In this document: piece by piece, positions 56,212 through 64,000 of the stretch
Layout of the letters: each line of letters opens with the position of its first letter
Position numbering within the stretch: the stretch's first letter is position 1
Origin: Porphyridium purpureum
Taxonomy: Eukaryota; Rhodophyta; Bangiophyceae; Porphyridiales; Porphyridiaceae
Direction: 5' to 3'
Assembly (NCBI GenBank): GCA_008690995.1
Contig: VRMN01000006.1
Location: 196,501-260,500 of the forward strand
DNA length: 64,000 nt
The notes under the pieces: generated by a model
Database searches by the model: none
Told to the model about the DNA's origin: nothing
What the model saw: only the letters and a program-made list of their open reading frames with translations
Position numbers and translations under genes: made by a program

Positions 56212-58695
56212 ATGGGATTCTCGTGGGGAGTGGCGAATGACCTGGTGAAGCTCGAGAAGATATATGGCCTGGTCGAGGCGGGGCGCGAAGCAAGTGAATT
56301 CGGGCCGGTATCGGTCCCGCTGGCAGATAGTGACGTGCTGCACCGCGGGCTCATTCAAGAACTCGTGATCGACGCGCACCGTACGCTTCTCGAGCTGGGC
56401 GATGGCGGTCAGGGGCTGAGCGCGCTGGATGCGTCGCGCCAAATACGTGCGAGTATGCGCCGCTTGGTAGAGACGCGTGGCCGAGAACACGACGAGAGCG
56501 AATTTCAAAGCGGAAATGAAAATGACATCGAGCTTCGGTTTTTATTTCAAGTGCGCGAGGCCGAGCAGTTGTGGGCATTTGCTGAAAGCGTGTTCCTTGA
56601 GTCTCTGGCTCTTGCTTCCTCAACACCGGACATTGCTGATCGTGTAGCGGCGTGGTACGCCAAGTCAATCTTCGCAGATGAGAGCGTGCACAGGCGCCAG
56701 TCCGATTGGTGGGCACAAGCCGCCAAGGCCCGTCACCACCGGGTCTACCGTGGCGGACGGAACGCTGCGCAAGAGCACTGGAATGGGCTGGCAGACTTTA
56801 TATCAGAAAACCAATTTTGGGCTCTGTGCACGCGCGTCGCCGCGCTCGGAAATTTGACAGACGCCGCCGATATGGTACGGTTTGTGCGAAAGGAAGTCGG
56901 AGAAATCCAGAAAACTGCAGAGGCTGAATTTCGCTCTTCGCGCGCGGACGGGGAACAGCTCATGTCAGAGTTGTTGCAGAAAATTGAAGCGCTGGATGAG
57001 GACCTGAACCTGGCCGAGGCAGCGTTACTCGACGGGCCAGCAGATGGATCTTCCGCGAGATACGATGGCCGCTGGAAATCATGGCAGGAAGATTGTTTCT
57101 CTACCGTGGAAGCATTGGGGGTCGATGTGACGCAAGCGTCGGATAAAGAAGGCGCTGAGGATGGTGCTGAGGACGCGTCTTCAGTACGTCCTGTGGAACG
57201 CCTTCTTCTTCTCTGCAGTGGCACAGATCCCCGCGTTGCTCTTGAATGCACCGAGTCGTGGATGGAAGCGCTCGTTGCGGTGCTTCTTTACAGCGTTTAT
57301 CCGGCTTATGCGGACTCCTACGCCATGAGCATTTCAAATGCCAATCAAGCGGGTGTCCGTGAGCTCGAACTTGGGGCACTAAGGGCTGCGCACGAAGTTG
57401 CTCGAACAAAGCCGCGGCAGGTTGACGCCAGCACAATGGACACTGATTCGGAGGACAACTGCGGCAAGAATAGCGAATCTGAAGCAGGGGACGCACAGGT
57501 ATTCGACCCTGCGTTCCATGCGGTTGCTAACTGTAATGCTGCCGAATGTGTTGCGCAAGTGGCGTTCGCGCACATCTTTTTCCATGCTGCGCATCTTGCC
57601 GAACTACTGGCGCCATTGCTAGAGGACAGCGACGCCTTCATTTCTGCGAAGGGCCTCGGCCTTCGCGACCACTATTTTCTTGAGTATGCTACTACTTTGC
57701 AACAGGATCCAAGTTTGTGGAGGGTGGCTTTGGACTACCATGCCCAGGTGGATCAGGAGCAGACTCTACCCGAGCGCCTTGTATCTGTACTGAATCGGCT
57801 TCCACTCGATGATCCAAACTCTGATCCGCAGATCGACAAGATCATTGCTCTTTGTGAAAGTCGCGGATGGACGCAGGTTTTGATTCAATGGTACGAGCGC
57901 TTGGGTGCTTCTTGTGCGTTGAAGCAGCAAACGGTGCCTGCGATCTACTGGTTTCTTCGTGCGTACTGTCGCTCACTGGTCCGCGAAATGGCCCACAAGC
58001 GGCAGCGGGCCGGCCACAAGCTTTCTTTTAGCCCACAAGAATCATTGATGCTCCAGCCGTCATCTTCCTCGCGCGCGGTGGCATCGCTACGCGCTCGTGT
58101 CCTCGTCAACATTTACGCTGTCATGCACTCGGCGTGGGAGCTCGCGTCCAACCATGACGCAGGAAACCTGATGCAAGATGTGCTGGATACCATTCGTGCG
58201 GGAATCTCCGTGCTAGAAGCAGAATACCCGACACACGACTTTTTGCACGACTTGCTTTTCCTTGAGGACGTAGCACGCATGAAGCAGCTGTTGGGAGATG
58301 CCTCTGCAGATGCGCTGAAGCGAGTCGTGGAGCATGGCGCGCGTGCGCTACGATCTGGGGGACTGCCTGATGTGTTTGCGCTCCTCGTGGTGTTTGACGT
58401 GGTGTGTGCGCTAGATAATTTGGACGATTTGGGGACCGCTCAAGGTGGAGATCCTTCTGAGCTAAGGCAGCAGGTATTACTGTCTGGTGTTCGGCGGCAG
58501 GATATTTTCACGCTCCTGGATGCTTTGGAAGAATGCAGCGAAGGGAACAATCGCTTCTCAGAAACGAACACGCTCATGGGGGGCGCCTTTGCGCGTTACC
58601 TGGATCTCTTCCAGGAAGTGCAGGAAGCGCCTGATCAGGTTCTTCATCGGATGCGACAGGTGCTGCTCCGCACGCTTGCTGAAGTGGGTATGTAG
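56212..58695 (+). CDS. NUP85: Nucleoporin NUP85 (Y-complex)
   Basis: 827 residues, ATG in a good context (GAACCATGG). The alpha-solenoid matches NUP85: ESWMEALVAVLLYSVYP, HAAHLAELLAPLLEDS, LRDHYFLEYATTLQQDPSLWRVALDYHAQ (human REYFLLEYAEGLLSDHSLWQVGVDYL), LPERLVSVLNRLPLDDPNSDPQIDKIIALCESRGW ([28 protein letters not shown]) and a C-terminal FHDLLFLED-type region. It is longer than human NUP85 (656) because of acidic loops near 290-320 and 405-430. NUP85 is a scaffold member of the Nup107-160 outer-ring complex. The nearest neighbour, ARMC6-like, is on the same strand. Confidence 0.85.
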   Translation: MGFSWGVANDLVKLEKIYGLVEAGREASEFGPVSVPLADSDVLHRGLIQELVIDAHRTLLELGDGGQGLSALDASRQIRASMRRLVETRGREHDESEFQSGNENDIELRFLFQVREAEQLWAFAESVFLESLALASSTPDIADRVAAWYAKSIFADESVHRRQSDWWAQAAKARHHRVYRGGRNAAQEHWNGLADFISENQFWALCTRVAALGNLTDAADMVRFVRKEVGEIQKTAEAEFRSSRADGEQLMSELLQKIEALDEDLNLAEAALLDGPADGSSARYDGRWKSWQEDCFSTVEALGVDVTQASDKEGAEDGAEDASSVRPVERLLLLCSGTDPRVALECTESWMEALVAVLLYSVYPAYADSYAMSISNANQAGVRELELGALRAAHEVARTKPRQVDASTMDTDSEDNCGKNSESEAGDAQVFDPAFHAVANCNAAECVAQVAFAHIFFHAAHLAELLAPLLEDSDAFISAKGLGLRDHYFLEYATTLQQDPSLWRVALDYHAQVDQEQTLPERLVSVLNRLPLDDPNSDPQIDKIIALCESRGWTQVLIQWYERLGASCALKQQTVPAIYWFLRAYCRSLVREMAHKRQRAGHKLSFSPQESLMLQPSSSSRAVASLRARVLVNIYAVMHSAWELASNHDAGNLMQDVLDTIRAGISVLEAEYPTHDFLHDLLFLEDVARMKQLLGDASADALKRVVEHGARALRSGGLPDVFALLVVFDVVCALDNLDDLGTAQGGDPSELRQQVLLSGVRRQDIFTLLDALEECSEGNNRFSETNTLMGGAFARYLDLFQEVQEAPDQVLHRMRQVLLRTLAEVGM

Positions 58696-58853
58696 GTAGA
58701 TCAGGTGCTCGGATTCCGCAAGGCGATGAAGCGTGTGATCAGTCATGTCCTGATGTTTGGGTCATGAATCGCTCCTGGAGCAGACGCAAAAAGTACGGAC
58801 GGCCGTGCGCGTACAAAGAATGGAACAATGCTGCGATAAAGGTTTAATTTCTA

Positions 58854-60518
58854 TTATTTGTTCTCTCTTCCCAGAATGCGATCCTTGAGCGAAACTTCTT
58901 TTCCTACTGAGCCGAATTTTCTCAACATTGTAGCTTTCCCGAGCTGCGCTTTTTGCGACGGAGCAAAAGAAACAGCCGACTCATGTCTTGCACTGGTTGG
59001 AGTGGTCGAGACTCCATGCATAAGAAGAGTGTCTGGCTCTTCTGACAATGACCGTTGCGGGCCGACGCCACCTGATGCTACCGGTACTTTCTGGCACTTT
59101 GGACCGGCCGTGTTCATGCCATCAATCAGCATTCCATCAATCGCTTTGCATTGTTGCCGCTGCTTCTCGTCAATTTCGTCCTTGTCTTCTTCAACAAAAA
59201 TGGGAGAATTGCTGATGCGACCCAACGTGATGACGACCTGCGCAGCCCATCGGAAACGCCCCTCGCTTGCGCGAGAGTGTCGTAATGTCTTGACACGCTC
59301 GACCAAATCATCCTGGCTGTTCACGGCTGTTTCGCCCATTCGAAGCTGGGATGTGATCCACTCATGATGAAGCGCGCCTTGAGCTGACAGACGCTTATTT
59401 GGATCCAGCTGCAGCAGCCCGCGAATCAGGCTGGTTGCCTGGGGGGAAATGGAACTCCAATACTCATCCGGGAACGAGTAATCCACGGCCTTAATTTTCT
59501 TGAGCACTTCGTTTTTGTTGGCGCCGGCGAACGGCTGCTTGCCCGACAGCAAGTTGTATAGAATGACGCCGCAGCTCCACATATCGCAGCCGGTCCCGTA
59601 CGGTGACTTGCGGACCACCTCTGGAGAAACATAGTAGGGCGTGCCCACGGCCGACCCGAGGGCGTACTCCTCCACCGAGTCAATGAACTTGGCGAATCCA
59701 AAGTCCGCGAGTTTGACGCCGTATGGGAACTTGTTTGACGAGCAGAGCAGGTTTTCAGGCTTCAAGTCACGGTGCATGATGTTATGCGCATGCAAGTACT
59801 TGAGTGACTCGAACAGGTCTGCCATGGCTTGGGCCGCATGGTGCTCCTGGAAACGGCCCTGCGCTGAAATGACGTCGTACAGCATTCCGCCATGCATCAG
59901 CTCCATCACGACGTGGAGCGTGTCCCGAGAGTCAAAGATGTCCAGTGTGGAGACAATGTTTGGGTGCTGCAAGTGGTGCACAATCAGCATTTCTCGCTTG
60001 AGCAAGCGAAAGTCCTTTTCCTTAAGACTTGTCTTATCCATGATCTTGATCGCAACCAGCTCCTTTGTGCGGAGGCACCTGCCCATCCTCACCACGCCGT
60101 ACGCGCCCTTGCCGAGCACCTGTCCAAACTCGTAGTAGATCTCAATTCTTGCCTGGCTAGCCTCTTGCAGCATGCGCAGCCAGGGCTCGAATTCGTCATC
60201 CGTCGGGACAAAGATGGAGCACGAGTGCCGGTCTTCGTCGACGATAACAATCTCATTTTTGCGGGACCCCTTGACGCACTTGATGACCTGGATATCCTTG
60301 TCATAGTTTGTATCGTCCGGTTCAACCATTGGCCCCGGCTCACTCTGCTGCAGCGCGGTCATTTCCTCCGGCGACAAGTTATAAAAATACAAGCACGAGC
60401 CGGACAGGCGCGCCCAGACCTCCTTCTTCCGCCTAAACATGTGCCCCTCCTTGAACAGCGGCCCCGAAAACTCGGGGAAGCCATTGCGCAGCGTTCTGCG
60501 CCGCATAAACGTGTCCAT
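58854..60518 (-). CDS. PH-domain Ser/Thr kinase of the CAMK group
   Basis: 554 residues from the ATG at 60518 (MDTFMRRRTLRNGFPEF); the frame extends upstream only to a GTG. A PH-like domain (about 15-122: FKEGHMFRRKKEVWARLSGSCLYFYN ... DEFEPWLRMLQEA) precedes a complete kinase domain (about 127-385): GKGAYGVV, VAIKIMDK, HRDLKPENLL, DFGFAKF, GTPYYVSPEVV, DMWSCGVILYNLLSG and HHEWI. The HRDLKPEN loop, GTPYYVSPE segment and DMWSCGVILYNLL place it in the CAMK group; PH plus CAMK recalls protein kinase D, though its C1 domains are absent. The C-terminal ~170 residues are Ser/Thr-rich. It converges with NUP85 (158 bp apart). Confidence 0.88.
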   Translation of the reverse strand: MDTFMRRRTLRNGFPEFSGPLFKEGHMFRRKKEVWARLSGSCLYFYNLSPEEMTALQQSEPGPMVEPDDTNYDKDIQVIKCVKGSRKNEIVIVDEDRHSCSIFVPTDDEFEPWLRMLQEASQARIEIYYEFGQVLGKGAYGVVRMGRCLRTKELVAIKIMDKTSLKEKDFRLLKREMLIVHHLQHPNIVSTLDIFDSRDTLHVVMELMHGGMLYDVISAQGRFQEHHAAQAMADLFESLKYLHAHNIMHRDLKPENLLCSSNKFPYGVKLADFGFAKFIDSVEEYALGSAVGTPYYVSPEVVRKSPYGTGCDMWSCGVILYNLLSGKQPFAGANKNEVLKKIKAVDYSFPDEYWSSISPQATSLIRGLLQLDPNKRLSAQGALHHEWITSQLRMGETAVNSQDDLVERVKTLRHSRASEGRFRWAAQVVITLGRISNSPIFVEEDKDEIDEKQRQQCKAIDGMLIDGMNTAGPKCQKVPVASGGVGPQRSLSEEPDTLLMHGVSTTPTSARHESAVSFAPSQKAQLGKATMLRKFGSVGKEVSLKDRILGRENK

Positions 60519-61175
60519 CACCGCCACTCGCACCCAACCAGACCCCTCGTCATACCCCACCCCTCACACATCCGCGCTTCCGAGCCCTTGCTGACGTCTC
60601 TCACTCCCACCTTATCCAATCGCACATCTCTTCCCCCGTTTCCCCAGCCTCCGTTTCCCCAGTGACTTGACACCGAAAAGCGCCGAAAACCACAAAGCGG
60701 CAGCGCAAGCACGTGAAACCGACCCAAAACCAACACCAAAAATACCCAGAATACCGAAAAACACAGAAACCCAACCGATTCTCCCCTAATTTCGGCGCGC
60801 TGCGTGTTGTGCGGAGTGCGCGATTGTGCTGGTGGATCGCTCCAAATTTGGCATGCCGCTGCTGCAGGTGGCGCTGTACCCACGGGACTGTACCTCCACG
60901 TTTCGCACGCGTTTTCTGTCGTTTTCTGTTTTTCATTTTCTTGTCGTTTTGGTTGGTTTAGTGTAAAGCGTGCTCGTTCGAATTCTGCGAATAGGACGAA
61001 ATTCGCAGGGGTGGATCGGCGCGGGGCGCTCAACAGAGGGGAACAGCGCCTTGGTCATGTGGTGGCGACGCGATACATGCACGCGGAGATTGCGGCAGGG
61101 AGGGCGTGTTTGCCACGACGTTTGTGTCAGGTCGTGACAACGTGGTGCGCCGAGGAGAGGCGCAGAGGATGAGCA
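60519..61175. promoter_or_regulatory. Divergent promoter region, kinase and Arf-like gene
   Basis: 657 bp without a supported gene. CTGTACC occurs twice as a direct repeat with 14-bp spacing (60874-60880 and 60888-60894), the second within GGGACTGTACCTCC, almost identical to the element at 16091-16104. Confidence 0.45.
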
Positions 61176-61940
61176 ATGAGCTTTCTGAAGAAGCTGGGGC
61201 GCAAGTTGGGCGCCGGATCGCCCGGCCACGCGCCGCAGATGACCGTGCTGTGTGTCGGTATTGATGGCGCCGGCACCAGCACGCTGATTCGTGCCATGGC
61301 AGGCACCAGTCACTCGCCGGCTGCGGCACGCCAACGGAAAGCCGGCGAGACGGCCGCGGACGCGGACAGGTCGGAGCAGGCGTATGCGAAGAAGATCCAG
61401 GCGCAGCACACGGTCGGCGTGGAGGAACACGCCGTATTTATCGATAGCCACGAAATTGCCGCGCAGTTCAGGACGTCGTCGTCGACGTCACCCTCCGCAG
61501 CAGCTGCGCCAGATGGGTCAGTGTGCGCGCGCGCGTTCGCGGCAGGCCTGAACCTAAGGGTATTTAACGTGGCAGGCAGCGAAGGCTCCCGCGCCTTGTG
61601 GCGTACTTACTATGACTCGGCAGATGGTGTCATGTACATCGTTGATGCGGCGGACCCAGATCGTTTTCTGGAGGCGAAAGAAGAGCTTGAAAAGCTGCTG
61701 TTCCGATCGGATAATATCATGGGCAAAGCCGTGGCCAGTGTGAAGGTTCCCTTGCTGGTTCTAGCAAACAAAAGTGACTTGCAAGGTGCCATGTCCGCTG
61801 AACAGCTTGAAGTCAAGCTCAAGACGCACTTGTTCCCGCTTGATGCGGTCCACGTCGGCTCATGCTCGGCCGCCGAACAGAAGGATATTCGAGTCAACCT
61901 CATGTGGCTTGTCGAGCACATGTTGAGAGCAGCGAAATAA
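61176..61940 (+). CDS. Arf-like small GTPase with degenerate GTP-binding motifs
   Basis: 254 residues with an amphipathic N-terminus (MSFLKKLGRKLG) and the Arf-family layout: P-loop region VLCVGIDGAGTSTLI, the interswitch LRVFNVAGSEGSRALWRTYYDSADGVMYIVDAADPDRF, G4 LANKSDL (Asn198-Asp201) and G5-like SCSAAE. It is unusual in that the P-loop Lys (GLDNAGKTT in Arf) is Thr34 here, DVGGQ is NVAGS (131-135), and about 60 extra residues sit between the P-loop and the interswitch. There is no Gly2 for myristoylation. YYDSADGVMYIVDAAD is clearly Arf/ARL/SAR-like. Reduced nucleotide binding or hydrolysis is inference. It ends 9 bp from the convergent coiled-coil gene. Confidence 0.78.
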   Translation: MSFLKKLGRKLGAGSPGHAPQMTVLCVGIDGAGTSTLIRAMAGTSHSPAAARQRKAGETAADADRSEQAYAKKIQAQHTVGVEEHAVFIDSHEIAAQFRTSSSTSPSAAAAPDGSVCARAFAAGLNLRVFNVAGSEGSRALWRTYYDSADGVMYIVDAADPDRFLEAKEELEKLLFRSDNIMGKAVASVKVPLLVLANKSDLQGAMSAEQLEVKLKTHLFPLDAVHVGSCSAAEQKDIRVNLMWLVEHMLRAAK

Positions 61941-61949
61941 ATTATCAAC

Positions 61950-62573
61950 TTATGGATTTTTACTGAGGAACGAACAATCTTCCATGGGCTCCTCACCAGC
62001 GTACAGCTGCAGCTCACTTTCAATCTGCGCTGCGCTTTGACGAACCAGGAAAAGGTGCCGCTCGAGCTGATTCAAGAGCCGGTTGCCCCGTTCCAGCTCC
62101 GCCTCCAACGCGGCATGCTTTTTCGTCTCCGCCTCACCTTCAGAGCGCGATTGATCTATCGGCCGAAGTCCGTGCACGTGCGCGCGCAGCACTTCCACCT
62201 TTTCTCTTGCCTCAAAGAGCCGCTCCTCCAGCTCATACCGCGCCTTGGCGTTCTCGATGCGCTGATTGACGACTTGCAGCGCCGCCTCGAGCTCTCGGCT
62301 CTCGGCCTCGCACACTTCGCCCTCCCTTGTAATCACAGCTAGATCGGCCTGTGCGCGCTCGCGCTGTCGCTTGATCTCGTCAAGCAGCCTCGCGCCTTGC
62401 TCTCGGTTGAGCGTCCCTCGTGGCGGACTTTCTCGCGCACCTTCTTCGATTAGACCAGACAGGAAGTTCAACTCGTGATCCAGTGGCGCGTTTCTGCACA
62501 GATACGTCCGCTCCGTAATTGCCGCGTCCAGCTCTTGCCCATCCACGATGGGACCCATACCAACAGTCTGCAT
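61950..62573 (-). CDS. Coiled-coil protein of unknown function
   Basis: 207 residues from the ATG at 62573; the frame is open further upstream without an ATG, so a spliced 5' exon is possible. After MQTVGMGPIVDGQELDAAITERTYLCRN the protein is dominated by a long heptad-like helix (LLDEIKRQRERAQADLAVITREGEV...RELEAALQVVNQRIENAKARYELEERLFEAREKVEVLRAHV) and a second one (KKHAALEAELERGNRLLNQLERHLFLVRQSAAQIESELQLY). No other domain is recognised. Kinetochore, augmin or trafficking coiled-coil proteins are possible; none can be chosen from sequence alone. Confidence 0.6.
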   Translation of the reverse strand: MQTVGMGPIVDGQELDAAITERTYLCRNAPLDHELNFLSGLIEEGARESPPRGTLNREQGARLLDEIKRQRERAQADLAVITREGEVCEAESRELEAALQVVNQRIENAKARYELEERLFEAREKVEVLRAHVHGLRPIDQSRSEGEAETKKHAALEAELERGNRLLNQLERHLFLVRQSAAQIESELQLYAGEEPMEDCSFLSKNP

Positions 62574-63304
62574 GCGTCTCGTTTCAGCAGTGCCGCTAGG
62601 AATGACCAAGCCCTTCGGCTGGGAATGTCGCGACCCTCGGTTACTCTGTGTTGGAATGGGCGAAACCCGGTTAGAGAACAAGAGTTCGGTTCGGAATTCG
62701 GGCGGCTGCGACAGACAGATATCAAGGCAGCCCTTCGACGAGTACAACGAACCTTCCAACGGTGAAAAGAAGTCCTGCAATCAAAGTCCGGCCCCCAACC
62801 GGCCGATGAACAAACTGGGTTTGCTTCTGTGCAAGGGTTGCGTTTCAGCCCATGCTGTGGGCTTAAACTGAGGAATTCAGTGCTTGACGGCCCACGAAAT
62901 AGCGCGTGACGCTCATGACGCATTTCGCAGAACATATGAGAAACATACTTGTGATAACTTCCTCGGCGAGCAGCGCAGACGCTGCTGCGGCTCATCTTTC
63001 CATGTTCTAGTCAGGAGTATTTTCGTGCGTTTTGCGATGAAAGGGTTCTTCTTCATCCACGGAAAGATATCGACCGGAGCGAAGGACATCGCATCGTGTC
63101 GTCCTCGTCACGAAGCGACCACATCTGAAGGACGCATCGTTGACGCGTGATCACACGCGCGCGTGGGACATGCGGCGCGCGCATCGGGAATTTTTTCTGT
63201 TTCGTGTGTCCCAAAGTACAGTTATGGGTACACTATAGAAAAGGTGAGCGCGGTAGCAAACGCGGGTACGGAAGATCAGCGGAAGACAGGGAGGAAGAGA
63301 GACG
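62574..63304. other. Intergenic region with promoter of the small Cys-bearing gene
   Basis: About 730 bp. It may contain an unrecognised 5' exon of the coiled-coil gene on the minus strand. GTACAGT at 63216-63222 is 83-89 bp upstream of the next start, followed by a purine-rich leader (63277-63304). I see no other gene. Confidence 0.4.
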
Positions 63305-63694
63305 ATGAGTGAGCCGACGATCTCGCGCGAGACGCTTTCGACGCACTCGACAGTGTCGAAGTTTGCCGGGGCCGAGGACTTTCCGTGCCTCTTTCGCACG
63401 TCACAATGTCCGGACAGTTGTGGCCACGGTGGCCTGGTAGCCGTGTTTCAGGTGGACGAGTATCTTGCGTACAACAAGCTCGGGCAGTATGGCGATGAGA
63501 AGCAAGATAAGTTTCATATCAAGGTGTCGAAATTAGACGACACGGTGCGCGGCATTTATGCCCAATTGAAGCCGGGTGACGAGGTCTTGCTCGACTGGAA
63601 GCACGACTACGTGACCAGAACAACTTACAGTGGCGGAAAGGATTTCACGTCGAAATCTCCAGAACGCCCGATTACAAAGCTCAAGAAGAAATAA
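63305..63694 (+). CDS. Conserved-looking small protein with CPDSCGHGG motif
   Basis: 129 residues; ATG after a GA-rich leader. I do not recognise it with certainty. A Cys/His cluster reads FPCLFRTSQCPDSCGHGGLVAVFQV (residues ~27-51), followed by YNKLGQYGDEKQDKFHIKV, LKPGDEVLLDWKHDYVTRTTYSGG and a C-terminal FTSKSPERPITKLKKK. The C-x6-C-x3-C-G-H arrangement could bind a metal, and the beta-strand pattern with KPGDEV is like a small barrel. The tidy conserved-looking blocks suggest an ancient small protein family; localisation and function are unknown. Confidence 0.65.
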   Translation: MSEPTISRETLSTHSTVSKFAGAEDFPCLFRTSQCPDSCGHGGLVAVFQVDEYLAYNKLGQYGDEKQDKFHIKVSKLDDTVRGIYAQLKPGDEVLLDWKHDYVTRTTYSGGKDFTSKSPERPITKLKKK

Positions 63695-64000
63695 CTGCAT
63701 GTCCAGTAAAAAATGAGGGCATGGAGAAAATGGTCACGAGCCTGCTTGGAAATGTCGTTGGCTGGCCGCTGTTTCGCAGCTCGGCTGTCTGCCGACAGTA
63801 AACTGCGTTGCGCTGGTAGCTTGAGCGCCAGATCTCTGGAACTGTGATCCGCATTCGACCAAGGCAGGCGAGACTTTCATTTGTTCTGACAAACGATGAG
63901 GAAGTCGTGGCTCGCAGAAACCAGTTTTGTTCTGATGAAAAATGGGCCTCGTGCTGTTCGCAAGGAAAGAATTTCAACCTGGCTGGTGTGGTTATGGTGG
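63695..64000. other. Downstream region at the window edge
   Basis: About 300 bp to the window end. No supported gene; it should include the 3' end of the preceding transcript. Confidence 0.35.

Noticed and set aside
60804-61172. 122-codon plus-strand frame upstream of the Arf-like gene
   Set aside because: Composition is unlike a folded protein, it covers the promoter elements, and it stops just before the Arf-like ATG.

Overview
The window looks like nuclear DNA from a compact, almost intron-free unicellular photosynthetic eukaryote. My best guess is a red alga of the Porphyridium type; this is inference and no taxonomic marker was tested. The reasons are eukaryotic machinery (ubiquitin-L40 fusion, eIF3k, AP-3, nucleoporins, TFIIIC, SPT4, TFIP11, PIAS-type ligase) in long uninterrupted reading frames, alongside nuclear genes for plastid proteins with transit-peptide-like N-termini (Mg-chelatase D subunit, ferredoxin-nitrite reductase, uroporphyrinogen-III methyltransferase, an MscS channel). 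I place starts at ATG codons; several frames extend upstream only through GTG or TTG, and I trimmed those.

Layout. 0-5 kb: end of an FkbM-type methyltransferase, a small plastid-type membrane protein, then TFIIIC subunit 5 and AP-3 mu in tandem on the minus strand. 4.8-15.6 kb: Neo1/ATP9-type P4-ATPase, MscS channel (minus), ChlD (plus), a small unknown protein. 16-23 kb: a C2-domain protein, then two nearly identical zinc-finger genes facing away from each other as a 1,129-bp inverted repeat, and a DUF1990 protein. 23-27 kb: siroheme methyltransferase and nitrite reductase, divergently paired. 27-39.8 kb: eIF3k, CNNM-like transporter, MRS2, PIAS-like SUMO ligase, NUP93, D-lactate dehydrogenase and a selenoprotein-K-like protein. 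39.8-42.9 kb: gene-poor, with a decayed DEAD-box helicase. 42.9-50.8 kb: TFIP11, SPT4, ubiquitin-L40 and a large low-complexity protein. 50.8-54.3 kb: gene-poor, with a decayed 2OG-Fe(II) oxygenase-like gene and a minisatellite. 54.4-64 kb: ARMC6-like protein, NUP85, PH-kinase, a degenerate Arf-like GTPase, a coiled-coil protein and a small Cys-bearing protein.

Many genes are in divergent pairs with short shared promoters. The clearest functional pair is siroheme methyltransferase with siroheme-dependent nitrite reductase; AP-3 mu with the Neo1-type flippase is a second plausible one (endomembrane traffic). A 7-mer, GTACAGT/ACTGTAC, recurs upstream of genes, sometimes as inverted or direct pairs, and purine-rich leaders often precede start codons. 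The most unusual items are the inverted zinc-finger duplication with a gene-conversion signature, the recurrent GTACAGT element, the Arf-like protein without key GTPase residues, and the two pseudogene patches.
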